From NCBI GenBank assembly GCA_958295665.1, contig OY282559.1, positions 257,058,245-257,122,244 on the forward strand: DNA of 64,000 nucleotides. Direction: 5' to 3'. The notes beneath the pieces were generated by a model that had not been told where the DNA came from, searched no databases, and worked only from the letters and a program-made list of their open reading frames with translations. Both the position numbers and the translations under genes were made by a program. The DNA comes from Tipula vernalis. Taxonomy: Eukaryota > Arthropoda > Insecta > Diptera > Tipulidae. Below, piece by piece: positions 23,339 to 33,790 of the stretch (position 1 is its first letter; the number at the start of each line of letters is the position of its first letter).

Positions 23339-24343
23339 TTATAGGTTTTTTTGGTTTTGATTTACTTCCATGCTGGCCGTTGTACTCGGTTTACGCCAGT
23401 TGCATGGGTTAAGGCACTTTTTGGCGGCTTTTCCAAACTTGGCGTGATACCAACAGATACCCGGGTGGTAGTTGTTTGAATTTCCGCTGAATCGTGGGCG
23501 AGATGGTGATCGTCGGTTTTGTGATCCGCTACGACCGTCCCGGAACAAGCCGTCTAATCGCGCCTCAATGCGAGCTAAGCGGTCTTGTATAGTTCCACTA
23601 TTTGATAGTGATCGCCGGTTTCCACTGCGGCCCGGATCGTATTCAGTTTGTGCCGTTGTTCTGGACTGTCTATGGCTATTTTGGGGGTATTGACCTGACT
23701 GCGCAGAATGAATCTGATGGATGGGTTTTGTTATGTTGAGTGCGTCAAACATTCGATCTGCTGTCTTCGCTAGTGTATCTATTGGCGTTGCGTCTGGTTG
23801 CGCCATTAGACCGATTTTGATTATTTCTGGCATTTTTCGTATCCAGATCGTACGTATAAAAGTTTCGCTAACTAATTGTTTGGTGCCAGCCAGTGTGCGA
23901 ATATGACGCAAACTGTCGGATGGGCGTTGATCTCCAAGATCTTGGCCGGACAGTAGTGCCTCTAGTTGACGCTCATCTGATGGTTCAAGACGGTCTAATA
24001 ATGCTTGTTTAAGCACGTCGTAGTGGTTGGTTTGTGGTGGCTTCTGAAGTAAATCAGAAATTAGATCGTATGTCTGGGGTGAGATGGTCGACAGTACGTG
24101 TAAATATTTACTTTTTTGTGATGTTATGCTCCGGAGGTCAAACTGGATTTCAATTAGGTTAAACCAATTGCCAGCCTTTTCGGGCCAGAACGAAGGCAGG
24201 CTCAGTTTCTCCTGGTCCGCGATCTCCATTTCTATGTCTCGGGCGTTATCGTTTTGTATTTGGTATTTGCCATGACCGGCGTCTGTAGTATGTGAGCTGC
24301 CTGGTTTTGGCTCTCCGTTCGTATTGTCGCCTGTTTTTGGCAT
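23339..24343 (-). CDS. gag: Gag structural protein of the CsRn1-type element
   Basis: 334 residues, open throughout, immediately upstream of pol. A central region (about 45-200; [20 protein letters not shown], later [20 protein letters not shown]) resembles the capsid region of CsRn1-clade and related gypsy elements. A basic, Arg/Ser-rich linker follows (about 215-290). The C-terminal finger is C297-X2-H300-X9-C310-X3-C314 ([18 protein letters not shown]), the CHCC form characteristic of the CsRn1 clade rather than the usual CCHC knuckle. It forms the particle and packages element RNA. Length is normal for the clade. The ATG sits at the end of a long leader. Confidence 0.9.
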   Translation of the reverse strand: MPKTGDNTNGEPKPGSSHTTDAGHGKYQIQNDNARDIEMEIADQEKLSLPSFWPEKAGNWFNLIEIQFDLRSITSQKSKYLHVLSTISPQTYDLISDLLQKPPQTNHYDVLKQALLDRLEPSDERQLEALLSGQDLGDQRPSDSLRHIRTLAGTKQLVSETFIRTIWIRKMPEIIKIGLMAQPDATPIDTLAKTADRMFDALNITKPIHQIHSAQSGQYPQNSHRQSRTTAQTEYDPGRSGNRRSLSNSGTIQDRLARIEARLDGLFRDGRSGSQNRRSPSRPRFSGNSNNYHPGICWYHAKFGKAAKKCLNPCNWRKPSTTASMEVNQNQKNL

Positions 24344-25550
24344 TATAATTATTTAATGGCAATATAAAGCAAAAGAGATGTATGTGCGAAAAACGATAGC
24401 AATATGTAATTTAAATTAGAGGAAAATCAAAACCAGAAACAAGAAAAGAAAAATAAATAAATGAAATTAGCGGAAAACCCCAAAACAAAATATTTGTTTG
24501 ACTAAACGACGTAGAGTGGTGGTGAAAATTTTACAATAGGTACAATTTAATATTTTTTGGATAAATTTTGAGAAGCGGAGAAAAAAAAAATATTTGAAGT
24601 AAAATTAATTTGCAGCCCAGTCAAAATCATGGAAAATGATATAAACAAAAAAAAAAAATATTTGACTGGTGCTGATGAAAATATTTAAGCAATCAAAAAT
24701 AAGTACTTATAGTATATAAAAAAAAATTTGAAAACTTGCGGTTTTTTCTTCGATGACGTTGCACCAAGTATGGTGTTTGGACTTCACTTCTTATTGTTGC
24801 TTTTCCGTTCACTAATTTATGTTGTTATTTTCCGTTTTTTTTTGGTTTCTTAAACTGTTATTTATGTATGTATATCTGAATTCCGTTCGTTTGATTTTTT
24901 TTGTTGTTTATTGTTTTTGTAGATATTTCAAAATTATTTGGTTTTTGTTTAATTTGCTGTTGCCAATGTTGAAAAAATATTGCGCCGTTTGTGTAGGCGT
25001 GGCTGTCTTGTTTACTCTCGTCGTATTTTGTTGTGTTTCGCTGACTCCGTATTTAAGTTGTATGTTGTGCGAGATGCGTAAGATGAGGAGAGAAAAAAAA
25101 AAATAAAAAATGTGTCGTATTAGACTTTATTCGTTAGAAAAAAAAAATTTCTTGTTGTACAAAAATTGGTACTTACCAATAGGCCGGTGCATCAATTTTG
25201 CACCCGGCCGTTTAGAACAACAAGATGTTGTATTGTAGTTATTGATGATGCTCGTGCGCCTTTTGTTTTATTTTTTGTTAAATTATATTTATATGTGTTG
25301 CTTTCTGCATGTAAACGGCCTCTGTTGCACCGTTTTGTGAATTTATTACGTATTTTATCCGTTGAATATTTATGCTTGTTTTTCCAATTACGAATGTGTA
25401 TATAAATGTATGTTGATATACCGTTTTGTTTGATTATCCGCTGACGTTGCGCGGTTCGTTTATCTTGTTGAACGTATGGTTAAAGTTGAGAAAACGAAAT
25501 TAATAAATATTTTCGTAGTATTTCGCATACGTTTATGTACCGTAAAAACA
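24344..25550 (-). other. 5' leader of the CsRn1-type element
   Basis: About 1.2 kb between the primer-binding site and the gag start, AT-rich with many A runs on the minus strand. It has no coding capacity in element sense. Long untranslated leaders of this kind hold packaging or translation signals in gypsy elements, but none could be identified. The plus-strand open frames here are rich in Phe/Leu because of the T runs and are not genes. Confidence 0.6.
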
Positions 25551-25568
25551 GTCGTCGAGGTCACCAAT
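25551..25568 (-). other. Primer-binding site, tRNA-Trp type
   Basis: Directly inside the 5' LTR the minus strand reads TTGGTGACCTCGACG. TGGTGACC(C/T)CGACG is complementary to the 3' end of insect tRNA-Trp, the primer known for CsRn1-clade elements. Confidence 0.75.
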
Positions 25569-26232
25569 TGTTGGTTTGGGGCGCAATGGTAATGAAAATT
25601 CACAAGTTACACTGACGGCTGCACAATTCTAATGTATGCGCCGGTTTATATTTATAATTTTAATTAGCACTACAATATTTAATAAATAAAATCCACCACC
25701 ACTTTTATTATAATTTGGAGAAAATTATTTAATTAATTTAATTTTATAGAACCCGATATTTTATTTAGCTTTTCTTGTTATATTTATCTGATTTGTGTGT
25801 CAGTCGGATTTTGAGGAAAAAGTATTTTTTGTTGTATCGTTTGAGACGATGAACCAAAAGATTTGAGATGAATTTTAAGTACGTAAACAGCGCACTGAAA
25901 TTAAAGTAAAATTCAGCTAAAAAATTATCTGATGATTAGTTATGAATAACTACAAAAGATGGTGGTGAAATTGTTTTGAGTGTTGTACTAAGGTGTCCAA
26001 GATATTTGCTTAGTACAAAGTAGTGAACTCTAGGTACAAATATATTATATGTGGAATATATTTAAGCACAGATTCGAACCCTAGAGTAAATCAAAATACA
26101 CTTAATTGTCACTACTAAGCTGAAAAAGGCTATTCAAATACAATTATATTTTGTAGTCGAAATGAGTTGCATTTCGAATAATTGTAGGGATAAACGAATT
26201 GGAATAATTAATTGCATGAGTGAATCACTACA
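25569..26232 (-). repeat. 5' LTR of the CsRn1-type element
   Basis: 664 bp, TG...CA ends, nearly identical to the other LTR. In element orientation it lies upstream of gag and carries the promoter. Confidence 0.92.
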
Positions 26233-26244
26233 AGATCATGACTT

Positions 26245-26472
26245 TTGTTTGGTTTGACTATTGTAAGTGTCAAACTGCCAAGCTATAATTATAATATTTT
26301 TCTTGCGAACAAAATGTTTGAATCAGAAGATTTATCAAATTTACCTCCGGATGTGGTTCAAACAGCAAAGGAAATTGTATTAAACCTATTGCCATCAAAA
26401 TCACGTAAGATTTACGAGTGCGCATATAACCGATTTTTGAAGTGGTGTACTGAAAAAAATGTGCAATCTTGA
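26245..26472 (+). pseudogene. Tyrosine recombinase 5' fragment, left palindrome arm
   Basis: Plus-strand copy of the N-terminal ~75 codons of the recombinase described at 26516-27010. It is identical in translation up to KNVQS, where a G-to-T change makes TGA out of GGA. It continues, beyond the stop, to the arm end at 26550. The first residues (MFGLTIV) come from sequence shared by both arms; MFESEDL at about 26313 is an alternative start. Confidence 0.75.
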
Positions 26473-26515
26473 TTATATTCAGAAAGCGTTCTATTGGCAT
26501 ACTTTGCCAATTTGT

Positions 26516-27010
26516 CTACGAAGATGAAAAGTTCGACTCTTTGGGAGCAAAATTTAAAAACAAGTCGATTTGTGCTTTATCGAGAACCCTCGATTTTTTT
26601 GCTGTGTAACCAACATTCTGTTTTTTTAAAAATGCTCGCAATTTGGAATATTTTTCGATGTTTACGCCATTTTTATAATTTAATGTGGCCTTAACCATAG
26701 AATATTGCGCCCAAAGAGTCGAACTTTTCATCTTCGTAGACAAATTGGCAAAGTATGCCAATAGAACGCTTTCTGAATATAATCCAGATTGCACATTTTT
26801 TTCAGTACACCACTTCAAAAATCGGTTATATGCGCACTCGTAAATCTTACGTGATTTTGATGGCAATAGGTTTAATACAATTTCCTTTGCTGTTTGAACC
26901 ACATCCGGAGGTAAATTTGATAAATCTTCTGATTCAAACATTTTGTTCGCAAGAAAAATATTATAATTATAGCTTGGCAGTTTGACACTTACAATAGTCA
27001 AACCAAACAA
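26516..27010 (-). pseudogene. Crypton-like tyrosine recombinase, N-terminal core-binding domain only
   Basis: The frame reads a 5' segment, then MFESEDLSNLPPDVVQTAKE, SKSRKIYECAYNRFLKWCTE, SVLLAYFANLSTKMKSSTLW, YSMVKATLNYKNGVNIEKY and KKSRVLDKAQIDLFLNFAP. This is the SAM-like N-terminal domain of the eukaryotic tyrosine recombinases found in insect Crypton-type elements and their domesticated relatives. The next block in full proteins, carrying the first catalytic Arg (G.CRR.EL-like), is absent. At that point the frame runs into the inverted copy, so the last residues are antisense of the left arm. It cannot recombine DNA. Family assignment is by motif recall. Confidence 0.65.
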
Positions 27011-27264
27011 AAGTCATGATCTCCTTAGTTTCACAAAATATTTCAACAAAATTACTTTCAATTTTGAAATTTTAATTACATAATTTGTACTTACTTGTAA
27101 TATATACATTATACATATTATTGTGTCTTCACTATAATATTTTTCTCCTATAGTATTAAAAATACCTACTTTTACACCAAGGATTAAAAGTGTAGCTTAG
27201 CAACACACACATTTTATAAAATAGTAAGAAAAAGGCCAACTTTAATACCAAAAAACAGTATTAA

Positions 27265-28450
27265 AACAAGAGGCTTTTAAGACGTTGGGAGAAAAAATAT
27301 CTTTTAATTAAAATTCGACAAGATCAAGTAGGCAGAGCCTGCATTTTTCCAACATAAATCTAATTTAGGAACTTTATTACCGATAAAAATAGGAAAATAT
27401 TTAAGAAAACAGTAACTTTTCTCTTGCAAGTTTAAATCTTTTATGTGATCTACTTTATCAAATTAGGACGATTTTGAAGTTCTATCTCTCCATAAATATT
27501 TTTAAGGTATGAGCTAATCCAATTTTTATAATTCCCTCAAATACATCATGCATAATATCGCAATAATAGACGCTAGTGGCATGAAATGTATTAATGTCGT
27601 TGAATAATGAGTTAAATTTAACACCAAATACTTGTTGTGTTTCAGTGTGGATTACACAGTTTTTGGACTTTCGAACCTAATTTTTTCTTTTAATTATTGG
27701 GTAAATAAGTATTCTTCCGATCTAGAAATACTAGGTAACATTTCTTTTAGAATGTCAATCAAAAATTGTAAAATATTATTTTGAAAACTTTTTAAAATTC
27801 TATCTATTAACATAATGGTGGTGGTCATATTAGTTTTTGCATATAATTCTAAAACAAACTTCAACGCTTGATATGTACAAAATAATTCTCGTAGCTCAGG
27901 TGAAAATTGAGATGGAACTTTTGCAGCATACATCAACTTAATTTTCGCACCAGTTGAACTCATCAACAAATTTGTCAAATCCTAATAATTAAAAATAAAA
28001 CAAACTATAAATTAATTAGCAACATAGCAGAAAAATAGTTAGTCTACAAAAAAATCTGAAGATTTCTATGATGATGCGCAGGGTGATATTGAAGTTGGGG
28101 TTGTTGATATTGTCCTTTCCGTTGCCGAGGAAAATTTTTCAAGTAAACTACGGCTACTACTTGAATTTGATACTGTCTCAAAGCTCTCATTTAAAGTAGC
28201 ACATTGTGGTAGGTTCTGTAAAAAATTCAAAAATCAATATCAAGTCAGTGAATTGTGACAACTTTACATCTTTTCTTCGCCATTCTAATAGTTTAGCCTC
28301 AAATCGCGCTAGGTTCCCCAGATCTTCTTTGAATATTGAACTAAGTTTAATTTCAGTTAAAAGCTATCCACATCAACATTTTTACCTTCAAATAAATTTG
28401 AATTAAGCTCATTTCATGATTTGCTAAAATTACTAGACACGCTTATAAGT
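27265..28450 (-). pseudogene. Remnant of a transposase-like gene with an IMHDVFEG motif
   Basis: Three minus-strand pieces appear in order. Piece one (about 28375-28205): KEDLGNLARFEAKLLEWRRK then DVKLSQFTDLILIFEFFTE. Piece two (27980-27694), opened by a splice-acceptor-like TTTTTAATTATTAG: DLTNLLMSSTGAKIKLMYAA, FSPELRELFCTYQALKFVLE, then to a stop after EEYLFTQ. Piece three (about 27665-27510): ETQQVFGVKFNSLFNDINTF, HATSVYYCDIMHDVFEGIIK. The FH....DIMHD.(F/Y)EG block is one I associate with a widespread transposon-encoded family in insects and cnidarians, whose superfamily I cannot name with certainty. Stops separate the pieces, some of which could be introns. Not a confident host gene. Confidence 0.4.
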
Positions 28451-28860
28451 TTTGGTAGTAACGACTAGGGCATTTTCGGCCGGTACAATTATAAATGAGC
28501 TGATGTCATATATCACATTGTTATCAATATCGCTAACAGATCTATTTAAATTGATTTGAAATTTAAACTTATTTAACTTTTAAGCCGTTTATTTGAATAT
28601 AATTTATAAATATCTAACGTTCAACTGTATATTAAAATGCCATATTAAAAGATGCTCAAAGATCATTTTAATGATGGTAATTTTGTTTTAGAATTAGAAG
28701 AAATTAGATAACTTCTTAAATAATTAGATAATTTTTTTACTGAATGTTTGTATTAATTTCATTTTTATTTGACTAAGAACTATTTAATTTAAAAATTGAA
28801 AGTTATTGTACGATATTAATGAAAGAATAATCTAATAATATCTAATTCTTATTATTATTA
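28451..28860. other. AT-rich intergenic DNA, nothing recognised
   Basis: No coding or repeat signal; A and T runs only. Confidence 0.5.
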
Positions 28861-28861
28861 T

Positions 28862-29640
28862 CACAACTGGTAACAGTGGTAACTGTATGATTTTCGGTCT
28901 TTATGTGTAGTGCGTAATTTGATTTTATTGTTTGTGTTGGTTGTTTTATTTCACGAACATGCCCGCCGAATCTTTTGTAGAAATTTCTCCCAGTCTGGCC
29001 TACGTAAAATTTTTCTCAGTCATTGCAAATTAGTTTATATACACCTACATCGTTTGGATGGTCGTTCCTCTCTTGAAGTTTCGTCTGAATTTTGTTGTTG
29101 GCTTTTAATGCTATGTGTAATTGAAATGTTTAAAAAAGTTTTGTATTTACTGTATAGCTGGTTGTAGTTGAGTGAAATGTATTTGTTTGTTGTTTCATTA
29201 GAATTCCTGGATAATGTTATCATTTTTAATCGTTCTGTTTTTTGTTTAAAGTTTTTATTCATGTTTTTAATTATTTTGGCATTAAATCCATTTTTTCCCT
29301 TGATTGTGTCCAGTTCCTTAGTGTAGTTACTATCGGTCATGGGTATGTTGTTTAATCTATTTATCATATGTGTGTATGCTGCAAATTTGTGGTTCATTGG
29401 ATGGTTTGATTGAATATAAATTGTGTGATCTATATGCGTAGGCTTTCGATAAATGCTGAAATCGTGTTTGTTGTCAATATTGGTTATTGATAGATCGAGA
29501 AAATTTATACATTTGCTCGTTTCCATTTATGCCATTAAATAATATTAAAATATCGTCTACGTATCTGTGCCAATATATAATTTTTTTCCGGTGTTTGTTA
29601 CATTTATCAAATATGTATTTCCGTTCATTGTTGTCGTTAG
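28862..29640 (-). pseudogene. Penelope-like element: RT end plus GIY-YIG endonuclease
   Basis: On the minus strand the RT catalytic block WHRYVDDILILFNG (about 29575-29530) is followed by CINFLDLSITN, FSIYRKPTHIDHTIYIQSNH and INRLNNIPM. This is the Penelope-type RT C-terminal series (F.IYRKPT.TD..I...S.HP). After a frameshift near 29035 comes YKLICND-stop-EKFYVGQTGRNFYKR and GGHVREI, the GIY-YIG nuclease domain typical of Penelope elements, with a stop where Cys is usual. The 5' part of RT is missing beyond 29640, where a plus-strand LINE starts. It is a truncated, dead copy of a Penelope/Neptune-like element. Confidence 0.82.
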
Positions 29641-31430
29641 ATATAAACATGAAATTAGCAGCGCTAAATTTAATTATTTTAGAAAATTATTTTTTAATTC
29701 TAATGATAATATTAAAAAGCAATGGCAAATAATTAATAAAGCTACTGGTAATTTCAAAAATTTGAAAAATTTCTGTTTTTCTATTAAGAATGATGCTGGT
29801 GTTTCATGAAACGATTCTTAAGAGGTTGCTGACGTTTTTAATAAGTTTTTTGTTGATACTTTCGATAAAATTAGAAATAGATATATTTTGCGCAAATCAT
29901 ATAGTTTCAGTGAGGAGTTTCTAACTCCCTCTAGTCCAATAGAACTTCTATACCATATTAATTCAATGAAATCAACCAATTCATGTGGTTTTGATGGCAT
30001 TTCTAATTTGTGTATTAAAAGAATAGCTATTTATATTGTTGATCCGCTGTGTAGTGGAATTTTTCCCAATAGTTTAAAAATGGCGATTGTAATACCACTT
30101 TATAAAAATGATGATCCTACAAAAATGAATAATTATCGACCGGTTAGCCTTTTACCTGGCTTCTCGAAGATTTTTGAAAAGCTTATTAAGTCGAGAGTGT
30201 TAAGTTTTTTATATAGAACGAAATTTTTAAATAGTGGCCAGTTTGGTCAACTAAAGACTGTAGCACTGAAGATGCAATTTTAAAAATGTTGTTTCCAATT
30301 TTCGAGGAAATTAGTTCAAACAAATTCGCTTTAGCTCTATTCATTGATATTATGAAAGCTTTTGATACTGTTAAACATAGCATCCTGCTTAAAAAATTAT
30401 ACTATGCTGGTATTAGAGGCGTCACCCTTGATTTCTTTACATCATATTTGGATGACCGGTGTCAAATCACAAGGGTTGGCGATATTTTGCGTGACAAATT
30501 GGCTATTACATGAGGTATACCACAGAGTTCGGTTCTTGGGCCAATATTATTTTTAGTTTATATAAATTCATTATTAACATTAAATCTTCATGGTCATATA
30601 AGGGCTTTTGCTGATGATTCGAATGTTTCTAGCTGTGAGTTATTTAATGGAATGCAAGAAGACTTGTGTCATTTAATTAAATGGTTTAACATGCACTCAT
30701 TAGTGTTAAGCGAGAAAAGTGTTTTTATGAATTTTAATATTTATAATTATCATATTGGTTCTAATCTTCTTTTTAATTCTGTAAAGTCGCACAGAGGAGA
30801 TTACAATTCAATTTCTTGTACAATTGCTTGTATGGAGATCAAAAGTGTGGATAATTATAAATATTTAGGATTGTGGGTTGACCAACATTTGTATTTTAAA
30901 AAGCATTTTAAAGAACCTCAGCGTAAGATTTTTATTGGTATCAGGAAGCTTTATTTGCTTCGTAATAAATAGTGCCCAGAAAGATCTTAAAATGGTTATA
31001 TTATCCTTTGATTAACTGTCATTTAGAATATGGAATTGCTGCTTGGGGTGGTTCATTCATAAGTAATGTTAGCTCATTAATCACAATGCAAAAGTATGCA
31101 TTAAGGGTAATAAATTTTAAGAAACGTAGTGACTCTATTTAATTTTTTTTTTTTGATAAAGGTAACATTTTATCATTGCGTAAGCAATAAATTTATAGTT
31201 TTAAAAAGACTATAAGCTATAGCAGCCGTCCTGAGGAATTATTTGTTACATTTACAAGTAAAGAGCGGTGTAAAAAATTCTATAAATATAAGTCACCTTA
31301 TCTGTTTAATAAATTACGACTAGCAATAAGATCTGCATCTACATTTTTAAATTTTACAGAGAACCTTAGGAAATGATTGATGGACACTTCTGATTTTGAA
31401 TGTTGGTTGTGAAGTTGTTTCTGAGTTCGT
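29641..31430 (+). pseudogene. Jockey-like LINE reverse transcriptase, broken
   Basis: Plus-strand blocks in order are: LINE linker (QWQIINKATGNFKNLKN), STNSCGFDGISNLCIKR, NNYRPVSLLPGFSKIFEKLI (about 30130-30190), FALALFIDIMKAFDTVKHSI, GIPQSSVLGPILFLVYINSL, FADDS (about 30605) and NYKYLGLWVDQHLYFKKHF. Frame breaks occur near 29809, 30283 and 30970, and a TGA lies before GIPQSS. Catalytic FADD is kept. The 5' end is truncated against the Penelope remnant. The 3' untranslated part runs to the MITE at 31504 and probably continues beyond it. No poly(A) or target duplication was found. Confidence 0.8.
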
Positions 31431-31503
31431 CCAGATATTACTTAATACTCTTAAATTTGATTTTTATTTACATTTATTTGGATTTGTTCACAATTTCTTT
31501 ATA

Positions 31504-31748
31504 TAGGTAACCCCCGAAGAACACGATTAATTCGTTCCGTGTTGTTTAAAACCGTGTTGTTCGAGACTACAACGAATCGGATTTTTTTTTTTTGTGAAGC
31601 GTGAGCAAGAGAATACATATGTATTTTATTCTCTTTCAAAAGAGTTAATCGAAAATCGTGTAGTTTGAAACCGTGTAATTCGGGGGAAGGTATCCGTGTT
31701 CTTCGAAACTCGTGTTCTTCAAGTAACGTGTTCTTCGGGGGCTACCTG
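31504..31748. repeat. MITE copy 1 (TA target, CAGGTAGCCCCC ends)
   Basis: Ends TAGGTAACCCCCGAAGAACA and, inverted, CAGGTAGCCCCCGAAGAACA are flanked by TA on both sides. The interior repeats GTGTTCTTCG/GTGTTGTTCG words in both orientations and contains a T run with TTTGTGAAGCGTGAGCAA. 245 bp, non-coding. TA flanks suggest a Tc1/mariner-mobilised MITE. A second copy in the opposite orientation lies at 38095-38367. Confidence 0.8.
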
Positions 31749-31772
31749 TAATTTCATTTTTTTTTATATGTA

Positions 31773-32050
31773 AGTTAACACAACTAGAATTGCAATTCAA
31801 CATAAATTGCAAACACGCGCATCACCTAAAGACGCTAAATCAGCTTAAAAGGAAAACACATGTAAGAACACGCGCAGACATGTTCTAGTTATTTGAGAAT
31901 ATTATAATTTACTTTTTAAGCAATTTGTTATATATAAAATGTTAACATATTTTGAAAGTTAGTTAGTTTTAGTTTGAAATGTAAAAGATAAACACAAAAT
32001 AATAAAATAAATTCATTTTTTTTATATAATCTTCGAGTAAAACTCTTAAA
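31773..32050 (+). repeat. 5' LTR of the errantivirus-like element
   Basis: About 278 bp, matching 37791-38070 with a few substitutions (for example TTAAAAGG versus TTAAATGG) and one indel. An AATAAAATAAA signal lies near the 3' part. Confidence 0.88.
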
Positions 32051-32070
32051 TGGCGCCGAAACAGGGACCT
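32051..32070 (+). other. Primer-binding site, tRNA-Lys-like
   Basis: TGGCGCCGAAACAGGGACCT directly follows the 5' LTR. TGGCGCC...AACAGGGAC resembles the complement of a tRNA-Lys 3' end; the exact tRNA was not checked. Confidence 0.6.
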
Positions 32071-32688
32071 GGCGTTAAATATTAATAAAATAATATAAAG
32101 TGCAAGTAACAAAAAAGTGAAAAATAAAACAGATCATTAAATCAGCAAACCCTTGCTGAAAAATATCTAAAATTAAAGAACGACAGTTTTTGGTTAAAAA
32201 CAGAAGTTATACCCACGAGAACATAACCGTTTTTTTTTACCACAAATTTTAAAGGCTATACACATAAGAACATAGCTAAAGCCGTTCCACTGAAGTAATG
32301 CAACTAAATAAACCGTGATAAAGTTTGTACCATTAGTAGGCGGGTTACAAATATCAACGCAACATCGCCAAACGGGAGAAATACAGCATATCCGTTTATT
32401 TAGAAGATACACGTGCGGATTCCGAGTGTACGAAAACCGGCTATGCACTATAAAGACCTTTGTGGCAAAACTAATCCACAAATAGGTCATGAAAAGCCTC
32501 TTAGTTTTAATGTAAGTGAGAATTAATAACAAAATAAAAAAATAAATATATATTAAGAAACAGTAATTATAATATTAACGAGAATTTTTATAATAAAAAG
32601 TAATTATAATAACGATAATAATAGTAACTAAATATTCTTTTATAATAACAATTACAAAATAAACAATATTAAAAAGTGAAACATCATA

Positions 32689-33790
32689 ATGACGACACCA
32701 GTGGATCAAAAATTAGATCAAATCCAAGCTGCATTGACAAAAATAACCGGAGCCCTAAATGCTTAAATTGAGTTCACCAAACAAATCGAGCGGAGACTCG
32801 AGGTACTGGAGAAACCTATAAATCCAGCTGCAACAACAATATTCGCAGTCCCACAAAACGAACGAGAGCTTAAGGACATAAGTAAGTTACCTGACTGCGT
32901 GAAGGAACTACAACAGTTTGATGGAAATCCAACTCAATATATCTCTTGGGTGCACAATGTCGAGAACATTCGACGAGACTATAACATTGTACGCACTAAA
33001 CCAATCTACATATAGAGGAATACTGCAACACATACGGCAAAAGATTAGAGGAAACGCCGATGCGGCATTAATATCATATAACATCTTCGATGATGAGTGG
33101 GCGTCTATAAAAAAGTGCCTGTCGCTCCACTACGCAGATAAGAGGGATCTTCGAACGTTAGAACATCAATTAAATAACCTTGTACAAAGAAATATGTCAA
33201 TCGATGAATTTTATGCCAATGTGAATCATCAATTCTCATTGATAGTAAATAAGATAAAAACGGAGGATTATTCGACAGAAACCATCAGCATCCTAGTCGA
33301 AAACTACAGGAATCGAGCTTTGGATGTGTTTGTCAGAGGGTTAAATGGAGAATTGTCACGAATGTTAATCATCCAAAAACCGACCACACTTCCGGAAGCA
33401 TATGGGTCCTGCCTTGAGATTCAAAACATGAATTTCAGAAATTTGACGATTCAGAAAAAGAATGTTAATAACTCGGTAACAGCTCCAATCAACCAATTTT
33501 CGTATATCAACCCACAAAATCCACGAATTAATAAATCGGTCAACCAAGTTTCGTATACCAACTCACATAATCCACGAGTAATCCACAATTTAATACCACC
33601 GCAGCGGAAAAACATGGTATACAATAATCAACATTATAACAACCAAACATCATACAACAATCAAAATCTGAATCAACAAATACCACCTAGGCCAGTTTAT
33701 CCGAAACCTGCAACACCAATGGAAATTGACCAGTCAATTCAAACCAAACGCGTAAATTACATGAATAGAGCAGCATATCAAAATTTCTAA
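32689..33790 (+). pseudogene. gag: Errantivirus-like gag, broken
   Basis: The first frame starts at ATG 32689 and meets an in-frame TAA at 32764-32766. It stays recognisable to about 33000 (PDCVKELQQFDGNPTQYISW). A frameshift moves the rest (from about 33000 to 33790) to another frame, with IRQKIRGNADAALI, LSLHYADKRDLRTLEHQLNN and a basic, Asn/Gln-rich tail ending in TPMEIDQSIQTKRVNYMNRA. That end is the usual C-terminus of errantivirus Gag, which lacks a zinc knuckle. The frame terminates at 33790, and pol begins immediately without the protease. Confidence 0.8.

Larger units (their letters stand above)
19540..26232 (-). mobile_element. Ty3/gypsy retrotransposon, CsRn1-type, apparently intact
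   Basis: Two 664 bp direct repeats beginning TGTTGG and ending CACTACA bound a 6693 bp element, flanked by the 4 bp duplication AGAT (19536-19539 and 26233-26236). In element sense (minus) the order is LTR, primer-binding site, long leader, gag, pol, polypurine tract, LTR. The CHCC-type Gag finger (CWYH...C..PC) and a PBS matching the 3' end of tRNA-Trp are hallmarks of the CsRn1 clade. The two LTRs differ at only about two positions (for example 19563 versus 25592). Both ORFs are open. This is the youngest and best-preserved element in the window. Confidence 0.92.
19459..27099. repeat. Recombinase-gene palindrome, 395 bp arms, split by an LTR element
   Basis: The right arm is 26705-27099. 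The left arm is 19459-19539 joined to 26237-26550 once the LTR element and one copy of its 4 bp target duplication are removed. Pairing is ungapped with few differences. The 154 bp centre (26551-26704) is unpaired. Each arm holds the 5' flank, start codon and first ~90 codons of a tyrosine-recombinase gene, pointing toward the centre. Because the arms still match across the insertion, the palindrome is either young or maintained, and it predates the LTR element. Confidence 0.85.

Noticed and set aside
24819..25405. Plus-strand frames with membrane-like Phe/Leu/Val sequence
   Set aside because: They lie in the untranslated leader of the CsRn1-type element; T-rich codons mimic membrane segments.
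27694..27978. 94-codon frame as an intact host gene
   Set aside because: It begins at a non-ATG position after a splice-acceptor-like site and is followed by another piece with a transposon-associated motif, so a decayed transposase gene is more likely.
28910..29167. Plus-strand 85-codon frame
   Set aside because: Antisense of the Penelope GIY-YIG region, which has clear homology on the minus strand.
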